A stretch of 64,000 nt of DNA from Gp7-AA6 sp036395755. GTDB lineage: Bacteria; Acidobacteriota; Thermoanaerobaculia; UBA5066; Gp7-AA6. Positions 9,118 to 17,277 of the stretch are shown here, in pieces. The notes beneath the pieces are model-generated. The model saw only the letters and a program-made list of their open reading frames with translations, ran no database searches and had not been told where the DNA came from. Location of the stretch: NCBI GenBank assembly GCA_036395755.1, contig DASWCZ010000042.1:10433-74432 (forward strand). Direction: 5' to 3'. Position 1 is the first letter of the stretch, and each line of letters begins with the position of its first letter. A program made the translations under genes and the position numbers.

Positions 9118-9705
9118 TCAGTCGCGGATCAGGATCGCGCGCACGGGCGAGGCGTCCAGGTCGTCGAAACGCAGAGGCAGCGCAACGAGCTGGTACGCGC
9201 CCTCCTCGATCGCGTCCAGGTCGAGATCCTCTAAGAGAGCGACGCCGCGCGAGAGAAGCGCCCGATGGGCCGGAAGGTCCTCCGCGTCCGCGGGATCGAT
9301 CGAGGAGGCGTCCGTGCCCACGAGGATCGCGCCTCTCTCCGCGAGTCGCAACGCCGCGAGAGATGAGAGGAATGCCCGTCCGCGACTCCGGAAGAGGATC
9401 CGTTTCACCCTCAGGCTCTTTTCGGGAAGCTCGTCCGCGCCGATCTCCCCCTGCCCGGGCAGGTCCACGACTCGTGCCGGGCCGACGTACGCCTCGAGCG
9501 GCAGCTCGCCGATCCGGGCGCTCCCCGCGAAGACGTGGCACGGAGCGTCGGCGTGGCTGCCCAGGTGGGCGCTCATCGTGAAACACGTTGATTCGAAGGG
9601 CGAGCGTTCGGCCAGGCTTGCTGTGGTGCGGAACGAGAACGGGACATCCTGGGGCCAGGCAACCGTTCCCTCGTTGATGCGTCGCGAGATGTCGAAGATC
9701 CTCAG
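9118..9705 (-). CDS. Cyclase family protein (kynurenine-formamidase-like hydrolase)
   Basis: This is a metal-dependent hydrolase of the cyclase/KynB fold, which opens amides or lactones such as N-formylkynurenine. The signature HLGSHADAPCHV matches the family metal motif HxGTHxDxPxH. The N-terminus RIFDISRRINEGTVAWPQD is family-like and sets the likely start. No ATG/GTG/TTG lies in frame near it, but a CTG overlaps the upstream stop as CTGA, giving 195 residues. Longer readings would run through the neighbour. With trp genes elsewhere in the window, a tryptophan-catabolic role is possible but unsupported by neighbours. Confidence 0.82.
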   Translation of the reverse strand: MRIFDISRRINEGTVAWPQDVPFSFRTTASLAERSPFESTCFTMSAHLGSHADAPCHVFAGSARIGELPLEAYVGPARVVDLPGQGEIGADELPEKSLRVKRILFRSRGRAFLSSLAALRLAERGAILVGTDASSIDPADAEDLPAHRALLSRGVALLEDLDLDAIEEGAYQLVALPLRFDDLDASPVRAILIRD

Positions 9706-10160
9706 CGCATCCGGCGGACGGTCTTCTTCTCCGCGTACCTCTCCGCCACGTGCGGATCGTAGTCGCGGTGACGCGGGTTCAGCGGAATGTCGCGATACTC
9801 GGCGTCGCACCGGTAACAGATCGTAACCGGTCGGATTCTCCTCGAGACGATCCAATCGACGGCGACGGTCGCGAGAAGAACCGGCGTGAACCAGACCCAA
9901 CCGAACCGCCAGCCGACGAAGAGCGCCAATCCCAGAGAAACCGCGAGAAGGAGACATCCGAGCCGCTGGTCGAAGTCTTTCTGCAGAAAGAAAGCGCGGT
10001 TGCCGCAGAACGCGCATCGCTCGACCGAACCGGACGGCGCGACCCCGTCGAAACGCGCCGAATAAGGCTCGCCGCACCCCTCGCAGCGGAACTCCCCTGC
10101 CTCCGACCGGGTGTGGTCGCGTGCCCTCACGCAGTTTCGACAGTAGTGGCGGGCGCGCAC
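9702..10160 (-). CDS. Zinc-ribbon membrane protein of unknown function
   Basis: This 152-residue protein is not a recognised family. Four CxxC knuckles are visible: CRNC (about 7), CEGC (about 26), CAFC (about 48) and CYRC (about 115). Two adjacent hydrophobic segments lie near residues 68-105 (LLLAVSLGLALFVGW and WFTPVLLATVAVDW), so it should be a small membrane protein with cytoplasmic zinc ribbons. The GTG start is uncertain. The stop overlaps the CTG of the cyclase gene, and the preceding gene ends 14 bp upstream, so it probably belongs to the same transcript. Confidence 0.75.
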   Translation of the reverse strand: MRARHYCRNCVRARDHTRSEAGEFRCEGCGEPYSARFDGVAPSGSVERCAFCGNRAFFLQKDFDQRLGCLLLAVSLGLALFVGWRFGWVWFTPVLLATVAVDWIVSRRIRPVTICYRCDAEYRDIPLNPRHRDYDPHVAERYAEKKTVRRMR

Positions 10161-10173
10161 GCTGCGACCCCGA

Positions 10174-10932
10174 CTAGGCGGGAAAACCGGTGGCGACCGT
10201 CAGATAGGAGGAAAGGAGCTCGCCGATCAGCACGAACACGAGCGCGACGTAGAGCAGACCCGTCGCCGCCTGGTTCGATTTCATCTCCGCGGTCCGCCAG
10301 ATGAAGTACGAGAGCGCGAGCGGCCCGGCGAGCCCCCAGACGACGCGGAAGAGGAAGAACAGCGCGTCGCGATCGAGCGACAGGAGAGCGTCCAGTCCTT
10401 CCGGCCGGGGGTTCACCGCGATCGCCGCGCCGAGGAGAGCGGCGCGCGCCGCTGCGAAGCCCGCGAAGAGGACCGCCCCCCGCGCCAGGAGTTGGAATGG
10501 GAGAGCCCGCGACACCAGATACCAGTGACCAAGGTTCATCGTCAGGAGGACTGCTCCGAAAAACAATCCTCCCACTGCGGCGCTCGCGACCGTCCAACCG
10601 CTTCCCGGTGCGCGCGGTGCGAGAAGAGCGACCCGTCCGGCCGACAGGAATGCGCAGAGAGCTCCTCCCAGGAGAAGGAGCCGCGCCCGAGCCGCGCGGC
10701 CCGAGTGCGCCGCCAGGGAATACGCGCCCACGAGCGCCGCGCTCGTTGCGGTGATCGCGAGAGAAAGTCCTGTCGGATGGAGCAGCCAGGCGAGCACGAT
10801 CAGGGCGAGCGCGATCGACCCGTGAAGGGAAAAGAATCCTTTCCCCAGCGTTTTCGGCGGGAAGAAGAGAAGCAGGAACACCGTTCCGGCCGCGGCTTCG
10901 AGGAGAAAAAGGCCGAGCCCTGCGCGCGTCAC
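10174..10932 (-). CDS. Multipass membrane protein of unknown function
   Basis: This is a strongly hydrophobic protein of about 252 residues with roughly eight membrane segments. The block LTMNLGHWYLVSRALPFQLL near the middle contains a GHWYL signature, and its other helices have scattered Arg and His. I do not recognise a family; the arrangement is loosely like small integral membrane redox or transport subunits. The GTG at 10932 is chosen because longer readings overlap the upstream esterase and would put an Arg-rich tail before the first helix. It ends 14 bp before the zinc-ribbon protein gene. Confidence 0.7.
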   Translation of the reverse strand: MTRAGLGLFLLEAAAGTVFLLLFFPPKTLGKGFFSLHGSIALALIVLAWLLHPTGLSLAITATSAALVGAYSLAAHSGRAARARLLLLGGALCAFLSAGRVALLAPRAPGSGWTVASAAVGGLFFGAVLLTMNLGHWYLVSRALPFQLLARGAVLFAGFAAARAALLGAAIAVNPRPEGLDALLSLDRDALFFLFRVVWGLAGPLALSYFIWRTAEMKSNQAATGLLYVALVFVLIGELLSSYLTVATGFPA

Positions 10933-10969
10933 GGCGCAGGATCTTACGTCGCGAGGGTCGAGCGGTCGG

Positions 10970-11614
10970 TCAGGAGCCGCTCGCCGTGTCGCCGGCGAGC
11001 GCAACGATCTCGCGCGCGATCGTTTCCGCGGACAGGACGAGCCCGTGATCGCCGCCCGTCACCTCGACGAAGCGTGAGCCTTCGACGAGCTTGCCGGAGT
11101 CCTCCCAGCCGCGCCAGACGCGGCGGACGTGCTCGTAAGGGACGCTTTCGTCCCGCGTTCCCATCACGACGACGACGGGCGCCGGCGGCGGCTCCCGGTC
11201 GGTCTCGAGCGTTGCGAGCTCCTCGAAGAATCGGCGGTGGATCGGGAGCTCCATCCCCTCGGCGTGATGGAAGAACGGAAGCGGGTCTCCCGGCGGAAGC
11301 TTCTCGATCCAACGCCGTCCGAACCCGACGGCGGGCGCAATGAGAAGAAGAGGAGCGCGGGCGCCGAGCCGGCTCGTCTCGAGAGCTGCGAGAGCGCCGA
11401 GCGAGCTGCCCACGATGACCGCAGGAACCCGGCGTGTCGCCTCCGTCCGAGCGATCTGCACGATCGCCGCGAACTCGAGCTCGCGGAACGACGGGACGTT
11501 CAGGTCCGGAGCGACGATCCGGAAGGCACGCGGATCGAGGAGCGCTTTCAAGGCGGCCACCTTGCGCCCATCCGGCGAAGACGCGAACCCGTGCAGGTAA
11601 AGGACGTTCTTCAC
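10970..11614 (-). CDS. YqiA-like alpha/beta-hydrolase (esterase)
   Basis: This is a 214-residue hydrolase of the YqiA/YcfP type. All catalytic elements are visible: the oxyanion-hole segment LYLHGFASSPDGRK at the N-terminus, the nucleophile elbow GSSLGALAALE, the acid in MGTRDESVPYEHV and the histidine in TGGDHGLVLS. The GTG at 11614 places the first strand directly at the N-terminus, as in the family. An ATG at 11656 would add 14 residues but falls on the start codon of the divergent gene. Substrate is unknown. Confidence 0.82.
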   Translation of the reverse strand: MKNVLYLHGFASSPDGRKVAALKALLDPRAFRIVAPDLNVPSFRELEFAAIVQIARTEATRRVPAVIVGSSLGALAALETSRLGARAPLLLIAPAVGFGRRWIEKLPPGDPLPFFHHAEGMELPIHRRFFEELATLETDREPPPAPVVVVMGTRDESVPYEHVRRVWRGWEDSGKLVEGSRFVEVTGGDHGLVLSAETIAREIVALAGDTASGS

Positions 11615-11654
11615 GCGTTGGAAGGATAGACTCTCGCGCACTCGGAGGTCGCAC

Positions 11655-11912
11655 ATGACGCGCCGAATCACCCGCCGCACCGCGGCGAAGCTCGTCCTCT
11701 CCGCCTCTGCAGCACTGGCCCTCCCAATTCCGATCGCGGGAGAGCCTGCGGGGAAGACATCGCCGAGAGCGATTCTTCGTCCGAACGAACGAAAGCTGCT
11801 CGAGAAATCCGTGGGTCAGTTGCGCGTCGCGGCGCGCAAGATTCAGCAGATGAAGATCCCCATGGGCACGGAACCAGCCTTCGTGTTTCGCGCTCAGCCG
11901 CCGAAGAAATGA
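11655..11912 (+). CDS. Small Tat-signal protein preceding an amidase
   Basis: This 85-residue protein begins MTRRITRRTAAKLVLSASAA, a twin-arginine signal (RRTAAKLV) followed by a hydrophobic core and a likely cleavage region near LPIPIAGEPA. The mature part is only about 55 residues, basic and alpha-helical (KLLEKSVGQLRVAARKIQQM), and ends in a proline/lysine tail. A GGAGG ribosome site lies upstream. The stop overlaps the amidase ATG (ATGA), so the two are coupled. It may be exported as a small partner of the amidase; no function is known to me. Confidence 0.72.
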   Translation: MTRRITRRTAAKLVLSASAALALPIPIAGEPAGKTSPRAILRPNERKLLEKSVGQLRVAARKIQQMKIPMGTEPAFVFRAQPPKK

Positions 11913-13336
11913 CGCCCGACCAAGCGCTCGACGCAACCGTCGCCGAAGCCGCCCCTTTCATTCGATCCCGGCAGCTTTCGCCGGTCGCGCTGGCCGAAGC
12001 ATCGCTCGCGCGCCTGGAGACGACCGGGAGATCTTTGAACGCCGTCGCGGCGCTCACGCGCGCGCGTGCGATGGAAGAGGCCCACACCGCGGAGCAGGAA
12101 ATCGCCTCCGGCCGGTATCGCGGTCCGCTCCACGGCATCCCTTACGGAGCCAAGGACCTTCTCGCGACGAAGGGCATTCCGACGGGGTGGGGCGCGCGGC
12201 CTCTCAAGAGCCAGACCTTCGAAGAAGACGCCACCGTGATCCGCCGTCTCCGGCAGGCCGGAGCGGTCCTCGTTGCAAAGCTCGCGATGATCGAGCTCGC
12301 CGGCGGCCTGGGGTACAACACTCCGGCCGCGTCGTCGAGCGGCGCGACGAGCAATCCCTGGGACCGCAGCCGATGGAGTTGCGGGTCTTCTTCCGGGTCC
12401 GGCTCGTGCACGGCGGCGGCTCTGGTCGGCTTCGCGATCGGATCCGAGACCTGGGGCTCCATCCTCTGCCCCTCAGCTTTCGACGGGGTGAGCGGCCTCC
12501 GTCCGACCTACGGTCTGGTGCCGCGGACGGGAGCGATGGCGCTGTCCTGGACGATGGACAAGATCGGCCCGATGGCGCGCTCCGCGGAGGACTGCCGGCT
12601 GGTGCTCGGCGCGATCGCCGGAAACGATCCCGCCGATCCATCGTCGCTCGTGGAGACGGGCGGACGGGAAGGAGGTGCGGCGCCGCCGTCGTCGGATGCC
12701 CGCGCGTACCGGGTCGGAGTCGTGCGGCCCGCTTTCGGAAAGATCTACGACCGCGAAGTCGAGGCAGCCTTCGAGGAGGCGGTTCGCGCGATCTCGGGCC
12801 TCGGTCCGACCGTCTCCGATGCGAAGCTGCCCGATCTTCCCTTCGACGAGACGGCGGTCCTGATCATCACCGTCGAGGGAGCGGCTGCGTTCGAGCCGTT
12901 GATCACATCCGGACGGGTGCGAGAGCTCGTCGAGCCGGGAGCGAAGTGGGCGGGCGAAGCCGCGAGAAGCGTCAGCGGCGTGGACTACGTGCGCGCCATG
13001 CAGGCGAGGCGGCTGATCCAGCAGGCGTTCGAGGAGATTTTCGACAAGTACGATCTCCTGATCTCACCGACGATGCCGATCGTGGCCGCGCCGCTCGCCA
13101 ACAAGCTGGAAAAAGCGTTCGCCTACAACGATCCACTCGGATCGGGAGGAAACCTGGCGGGACTGCCTGCCCTGTCTCTACCGTGTGGTTTCTCGAAGAC
13201 CGGGCTACCTATTGGACTCCAAGTCGTGGGGCGCCCGCTGGACGAGTCGCGCGTCCTGACCCTCGGGCGCCTTTACCAGGAGAACACGGACTGGCATCGG
13301 CGCCGCCCGCCGCGCCCTCCCGCGAAGCCCGCCTAA
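11909..13336 (+). CDS. Amidase-signature family amidase
   Basis: This is a 475-residue amidase-signature enzyme, related to GatA but outside a gatCAB cluster. The Ser-Ser-Lys triad can be placed: Lys in GIPYGAKDLLATKGIPT, Ser in the glycine/serine-rich CGSSSGSGSCTAAAL, and the nucleophile Ser in GSETWGSILCPSAFDG. The SETWGS form (Trp for Gly) is unlike GatA and points to a general amidase of unknown substrate. It has no signal of its own, although the coupled upstream gene encodes a Tat signal. GatA is unlikely because gatB and gatC are absent. Confidence 0.9.
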   Translation: MTPDQALDATVAEAAPFIRSRQLSPVALAEASLARLETTGRSLNAVAALTRARAMEEAHTAEQEIASGRYRGPLHGIPYGAKDLLATKGIPTGWGARPLKSQTFEEDATVIRRLRQAGAVLVAKLAMIELAGGLGYNTPAASSSGATSNPWDRSRWSCGSSSGSGSCTAAALVGFAIGSETWGSILCPSAFDGVSGLRPTYGLVPRTGAMALSWTMDKIGPMARSAEDCRLVLGAIAGNDPADPSSLVETGGREGGAAPPSSDARAYRVGVVRPAFGKIYDREVEAAFEEAVRAISGLGPTVSDAKLPDLPFDETAVLIITVEGAAAFEPLITSGRVRELVEPGAKWAGEAARSVSGVDYVRAMQARRLIQQAFEEIFDKYDLLISPTMPIVAAPLANKLEKAFAYNDPLGSGGNLAGLPALSLPCGFSKTGLPIGLQVVGRPLDESRVLTLGRLYQENTDWHRRRPPRPPAKPA

Positions 13337-13507
13337 AACATCGGGAAGAGCTTTTCGCGCTGGCGGCGGGGGTCGACGTGCGACTCCTCGCACTGATTGG
13401 TCAACGGTCGTTGCGTTGCTCTAGGTGTTCGGAAGATCTCCGTTAGCAGTTGGTGAAAACGCCGTGCCTGCTTTCTTTCCAACCTAGGATGAGCTTCGTC
13501 GATTGGG

Positions 13508-15013
13508 TCAATTCTTTGGTCGGAGGTGTTCGCGAATTTCGCTGAGAGTCTGCGGATCCAGCGTCCGGCGTCGAACTGCCTCTCGGAGGAGACTGATTCC
13601 GGCAATCGCATCAGGAACCGCCCCCGCACCTTCCAGCACCGGCAGTGCCCTACGGATCTCCCTCTCAGCGTCTCGAGGTCGACCCATCGACAAGTATGTT
13701 TCGGCGATTAGCATTCGACTGTACGCTTCAGACCACTTCATCCCAAGTCGCTCCTGGTCTTGCCGGCTAGTTTCGATCAGCTCAAGCGCTTCTGGCAACT
13801 TCCCATGAGCTCGATACAACCCCGAGAGGATTAGGTTGACATCCGCTAGCCCAGTGAATTGCCTTCCCTGACGAAGGAGTCGTGCAGCGTTCGTTAGGTC
13901 TCTGATCGCGCGCTCGTAGTTTCCGCAAATCTGTTGGATATCTCCCGATTGTAGGAGCGCCCAACCGTAAAGCGCCGGCCGAATCTCCGAAGTCATCATC
14001 AGTATGGGTTCCAATACCTCGGTCGCTTCATGGAGGCGCCCCAAGAGCTTGAGGGACATCGACCAGAGGATTCTTCCCTTGGCGCGATCTTCGTCCATTC
14101 CCAGTTCTGCAAACGTCTGGTCGAGCTCTGGGACTGCTTGACAGACCTCCTTGCACCGGCTCAGCACATTCAAAAGGGCTAGACGGCCAAAGGCTACGCG
14201 GGCAAGGTGCGGTCTAGCGTTCGCACCCTCAAGGAAATGAGATTCCGCAAGCTTCAGCCACTCTTCCGACTTCTGAAGCTGACCGATCATCCTCAGCATG
14301 CCAGCGACGATGCGAGCAGACTCCCCAAGGAAGAACGAATGAAAATCAGGAGCGAGTGCATCCTTCTCCAATCGAAGACTGCAGTACAGCGCAGTCGCAT
14401 ATTTCACGACATTCTGAGGGGCAGCTTCGCCCTCTGACTCCAAATAAAGAAGTGCTTGAAACAGGGCTTCGGGACCTTGCGCTAGCGTGTCCTCGGCTGC
14501 GTTATCTCCGCGAGCCTCCCAGAGACTCTCGGTCACGTTCCGCTGGAGCGAACGATGGAACATCCGCCTATACAGTGACTCCCAACGTTGAGCTTCGCGC
14601 GAAAGCTCCAGAAGCCTAGACGCCCGCCAAGCGATGAACACAAGGGAGCAGAGCAATTCCTCGCGCTCTTCCAGCTCATCTTCCACCCACCGAGACGCCG
14701 CGAGAAGATCCTGAACCGAACTGGCAGAGTCGAGTACCGATCGAGGCAAACCCGCACAATCATCCATGAGAGAGCGGCAAAAGGCATGAAGGATGTCAGC
14801 TGCCTGACTCTGATCACTGAAATCGACTTCCACTGGTGCGCCGTGCTCAGCATGCCGGCGAAGATTGAAAGCATGCGACATCGCTTCGTTAACTGCGATG
14901 CCAGTCCCAAGCTCCGCGCCTCTGGCAGCGGTGTTCCAGGAAGAAATAAGGTCGAGGAGCTCCCAATCTCTGGCGCTAATAGTCGCCCCCGGGGCAATCG
15001 GTCGATTCATCAT
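13508..15013 (-). CDS. TPR-repeat protein, module 1
   Basis: This 501-residue, mostly alpha-helical protein has TPR-like repeats over roughly residues 225-490 (for example FFLGESARIVAGMLRMIGQ, LARVAFGRLALLNVLSRCKE and GDIQQICGNYERAIRDLTNA). The N-terminal 200 residues are helical without a recognised domain; no signal peptide or membrane segment is seen. Its C-terminal half is clearly paralogous to the protein at 15487-16608, sharing the YFLGES/T, RLAL, RAKGRILWSMSLK and ALPVLE...LLREA blocks. The start overlaps the sigma-like gene by 38 bp. The DNA is visibly AT-richer than the flanks. No function is known. Confidence 0.8.
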   Translation of the reverse strand: MMNRPIAPGATISARDWELLDLISSWNTAARGAELGTGIAVNEAMSHAFNLRRHAEHGAPVEVDFSDQSQAADILHAFCRSLMDDCAGLPRSVLDSASSVQDLLAASRWVEDELEEREELLCSLVFIAWRASRLLELSREAQRWESLYRRMFHRSLQRNVTESLWEARGDNAAEDTLAQGPEALFQALLYLESEGEAAPQNVVKYATALYCSLRLEKDALAPDFHSFFLGESARIVAGMLRMIGQLQKSEEWLKLAESHFLEGANARPHLARVAFGRLALLNVLSRCKEVCQAVPELDQTFAELGMDEDRAKGRILWSMSLKLLGRLHEATEVLEPILMMTSEIRPALYGWALLQSGDIQQICGNYERAIRDLTNAARLLRQGRQFTGLADVNLILSGLYRAHGKLPEALELIETSRQDQERLGMKWSEAYSRMLIAETYLSMGRPRDAEREIRRALPVLEGAGAVPDAIAGISLLREAVRRRTLDPQTLSEIREHLRPKN

Positions 15014-15380
15014 AGGGTTCTGGTCCTTCGCCCAAGCGAGCGCTCGCGGCGATGCCTGCTTCGGTAGGAGACCATCTCGAAACGAGCTTTGCTCGACGGA
15101 TCACCTTTCTTTGGAAGTTGACCGAGAGATGATCGACGACCTGGATGAGCCAAGCCTTTGGGTTCCGCTGCGGATCGAGCTTGACGAGGGCAACGACGAA
15201 AGCTTCTTGGACCACGTCACGAGCGTCCTCCTTGTCAAGACGGTGCTTCCACGTGGCCCGCCGAACGAGTGGCAGAAAGTAGCGTCGATAGAACTCGTCA
15301 AACCGCCCAGGGTCGGACATCGATGGTGCGGATGCGGGCGCAGGCACGCTCGCGGCATGCTCCTCTCTCTTTCCACTCAT
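14976..15380 (-). CDS. Sigma-70 region-2-like protein lacking region 4, module 1
   Basis: This 134-residue protein resembles the region 2 domain of ECF sigma factors over residues 26-95: FDEFYRRYFLPLVRRATW, then the core-binding helix DKEDARDVVQEAFVVAL and the DNA-contacting segment NPKAWLIQVVDHLSVNFQRK. After it come only about 35 low-complexity residues ending CPGGDY; no region 4 helix-turn-helix is present and none is apparent in the overlapping TPR gene. It could be a minimal sigma, a core-binding regulator or a decayed gene. ATG 15380 is chosen from the domain position. It precedes and overlaps a TPR gene, as does its counterpart at 16598-16996. Confidence 0.75.
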   Translation of the reverse strand: MSGKREEHAASVPAPASAPSMSDPGRFDEFYRRYFLPLVRRATWKHRLDKEDARDVVQEAFVVALVKLDPQRNPKAWLIQVVDHLSVNFQRKVIRRAKLVSRWSPTEAGIAASARLGEGPEPYDESTDCPGGDY

Positions 15381-15486
15381 CAGCGCTCGTTTTTCCAGAA
15401 CTGCCCTATGAGTGTATTGTCGCGAGGCGAAAACCCCTGTTTCGAGTGGATTAGGCTGAAGAAACAGGCCAGCCGGGGCCTTGAAG

Positions 15487-16608
15487 CTAACGGCCGGCTT
15501 GGAGGTGTGCCCGAAGCCGCTGTAAAGCCCCGACATCCGGTTTACGGAGGCGCAAGGACTCGCGGAGCAATGCGACCGCGGCAAATCCTTCGGGAACCAG
15601 CCGCATCTCTTCGATGGCCGGAAGCGCCGCAAGTATTTCCCACTCTGCCTCGCGTTCTCGCTTCATTTCCAAAAGTGTTTCTCCAACCACGAGATGCGTA
15701 TATGCCACTAATGCCTGCATTCCGAGCGCGTGATAATCGCGTTGCGCGGCGCGAAACGCATCGGCTGCGTCGGGTAGAGAGCCCAAGGCCCTGTGAACGC
15801 CTCCGACATAGAGTTTCAGATCTGCCTTCGCTAGCGAGACCTCGTCCTCTTGCAACAGGGATAGGGCTTCCTGGAAAGCAGTCATCGCCAACTCGAGCCG
15901 TCCCTCAAGTTGCTGCAAGTCTCCAAGCTCGGCAAGCACTCGGGCGGCAAGAAGCGGCTCAGCCTTTATCTCTTTCTCCTCACGAAGTTGATCGAGCACT
16001 TCGATCGCCATCGGGTGCTGCCCAGTCTGCTTGAGAGTCATGGCACGGAGAAGTCGACATTTCGCGCGTTCGACACCCATGCGGAGCTTCGCAAAGCTAA
16101 TTTCAAGGGATGGCGCGAGCTCCAGTACGTCCTGGTAACGGCCCATCTCAAATCGAAGCGCAAGTCGGGCGTAGGCAACATTGGCGAGGCCCGGCGCCGG
16201 GTTCATCGTGTGGCGAAACCCAGCTTCCGAGCGGTCTAGCCAGAGAAGGGCTTCGTCTCGCCGGCCCAAGTGTCTGGCCGCGATACCGGCCAACAGTCCT
16301 GTTTCACCGAGAAAGTAATCGCGCTCATCGAAAAGTCCGAGATCAAACTCAGTCTGGGAGATCCACTGATAAATCTCAGAGGCCTGCCCAAAGACCATGA
16401 CCGGTGCAAGATCACGTTGCCGCCTGAGAATCGAACAAATCGCGAGAAGAATGTCAGGACTGCCAAGGAACTGCTGACGATCGTCCTCAGACCTGACCTC
16501 GCTGGGAATATCGAGGTACGCACGCGCAGCGGTGTCCGCGTCTCTCGGCGAGAGATACGAGTTCCCCGGGCGAGTGGGAAACGGCAGAATCTTTGCTCTA
16601 GGACTCAT
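15487..16608 (-). CDS. TPR-repeat protein, module 2
   Basis: This 373-residue protein consists largely of TPR-like helix pairs (LGRRDEALLWLDRSEAGF, LAELGDLQQLEGRLELAMTA, VGGVHRALGSLPDAADAF). It has no signal peptide or membrane span and no recognisable output domain. It aligns along most of its length with the C-terminal two-thirds of the TPR protein at 13508-15013, so the two arose by duplication. The start overlaps the preceding sigma-like gene by 11 bp. Base composition is lower in GC than the flanks. It is possibly a ligand- or protein-binding partner of the sigma-like protein (inference). Confidence 0.8.
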   Translation of the reverse strand: MSPRAKILPFPTRPGNSYLSPRDADTAARAYLDIPSEVRSEDDRQQFLGSPDILLAICSILRRQRDLAPVMVFGQASEIYQWISQTEFDLGLFDERDYFLGETGLLAGIAARHLGRRDEALLWLDRSEAGFRHTMNPAPGLANVAYARLALRFEMGRYQDVLELAPSLEISFAKLRMGVERAKCRLLRAMTLKQTGQHPMAIEVLDQLREEKEIKAEPLLAARVLAELGDLQQLEGRLELAMTAFQEALSLLQEDEVSLAKADLKLYVGGVHRALGSLPDAADAFRAAQRDYHALGMQALVAYTHLVVGETLLEMKREREAEWEILAALPAIEEMRLVPEGFAAVALLRESLRLRKPDVGALQRLRAHLQAGR

Positions 16609-16996
16609 TCGGAGTACGGAAATTGAGCAGCGCTAAACTGCGCGAAAAATCCTTAGCGACATCTAGGGGTTCGCGATCAAGCAGGCGTCGGAGCTTTTCG
16701 TCTGACGACCGGACTCCGCTTCCAAGTAAGTACTTTTGGTACTCGCGGGCGAACTGACAGCACGCGACAAGTAAGAAGGGACGAGCGTCGCGCGCCGAAG
16801 AATTTCCCGGGCGGTAGCAGAACCTGAGGAACCAAACGTAGAGGTCTTTTTCGAGCTCGAGTGCTTCAGATTCGCCGAGCTGGTAATGCGAGACGAGGGC
16901 GATGTGGATTAGTCCGAGAGTGTCTTGGAACACCGAGCGAACCTCCCTCTCGAACGCGTCCCCACCGGGGGCCACGGGATCGTCCGCTGGTGCCAT
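16598..16996 (-). CDS. Diverged sigma-region-2-like protein, module 2
   Basis: This protein of about 132 residues lies in the position of the sigma-like gene of module 1. The middle (ESEALELEKDLYVWFLRFC, then ARDARPFLLVACCQFAREYQ) has the helix pattern and spacing of sigma region 2, but identity is weak and no region 4 is present. The assignment rests on synteny with module 1 as much as on sequence. ATG 16996 is preferred because GGAG lies nine bases upstream; ATG 17011 would add five residues and has no ribosome site. It overlaps the downstream TPR gene by 11 bp. Confidence 0.6.
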   Translation of the reverse strand: MAPADDPVAPGGDAFEREVRSVFQDTLGLIHIALVSHYQLGESEALELEKDLYVWFLRFCYRPGNSSARDARPFLLVACCQFAREYQKYLLGSGVRSSDEKLRRLLDREPLDVAKDFSRSLALLNFRTPNES

Positions 16997-17124
16997 TCGA
17001 TGAATCTCCATGTCTGGGAGCTGTGTGGAGATTACAGTCGAGCGGGAAAAAAAGCAACTCCTACTCCCAATATTCGGCTTGGAAATAGGAACACTTATTT
17101 TCAGTAGATTAGGTTTGCGATTGG

Positions 17125-17157
17125 TTAACCGGGTACGCCGCCCTTTAAGCAGGGCAT
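17125..17157 (-). CDS. Possible 10-residue leader peptide
   Basis: A reading frame MPCLKGGVPG ends in TAA and is preceded by AAGGAGG six to seven bases upstream, the strongest ribosome-binding site in the islet. It follows a T-flanked hairpin and precedes the sigma-like gene by about 130 bases. The same frame stays open upstream for about 75 more codons, but that stretch looks random. It could be a regulatory leader, a microprotein, or chance. Confidence 0.3.
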   Translation of the reverse strand: MPCLKGGVPG

Positions 17158-17250
17158 CTGTTTCCTCCTTTCACGAAAAGCTCCGACCCCATCGCCCGGA
17201 GCTAAAAGAAAACGGCAAGCCACGAATCGCAGTCTGGATCCGGCACCGTG

Positions 17251-17277
17251 AAAAACGCCTGTCTTTACAGGGCGTTT
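17251..17277 (-). terminator. Rho-independent terminator-like hairpin
   Basis: On the minus strand the stem AAACGCC...GGCGTTT, extended by TGT/ACA with one bulged base and a four-base loop, is followed by a run of five T. It lies about 200 bases after the dacB stop and before the sigma/TPR modules, so it probably ends the dacB transcript or gates read-through. Confidence 0.55.

Noticed and set aside
9112..9125. GCGAC/GTCGC hairpin between gdhA and the cyclase gene as terminator
   Set aside because: Five-base stem, no T run, and partly within coding sequence.
13333..13629. A 98-codon minus-strand frame after TPR module 1, ending EKLFPMF
   Set aside because: Its first half lies out of frame over the TPR gene and no ribosome site or family match is visible; 13337-13507 is treated as non-coding.
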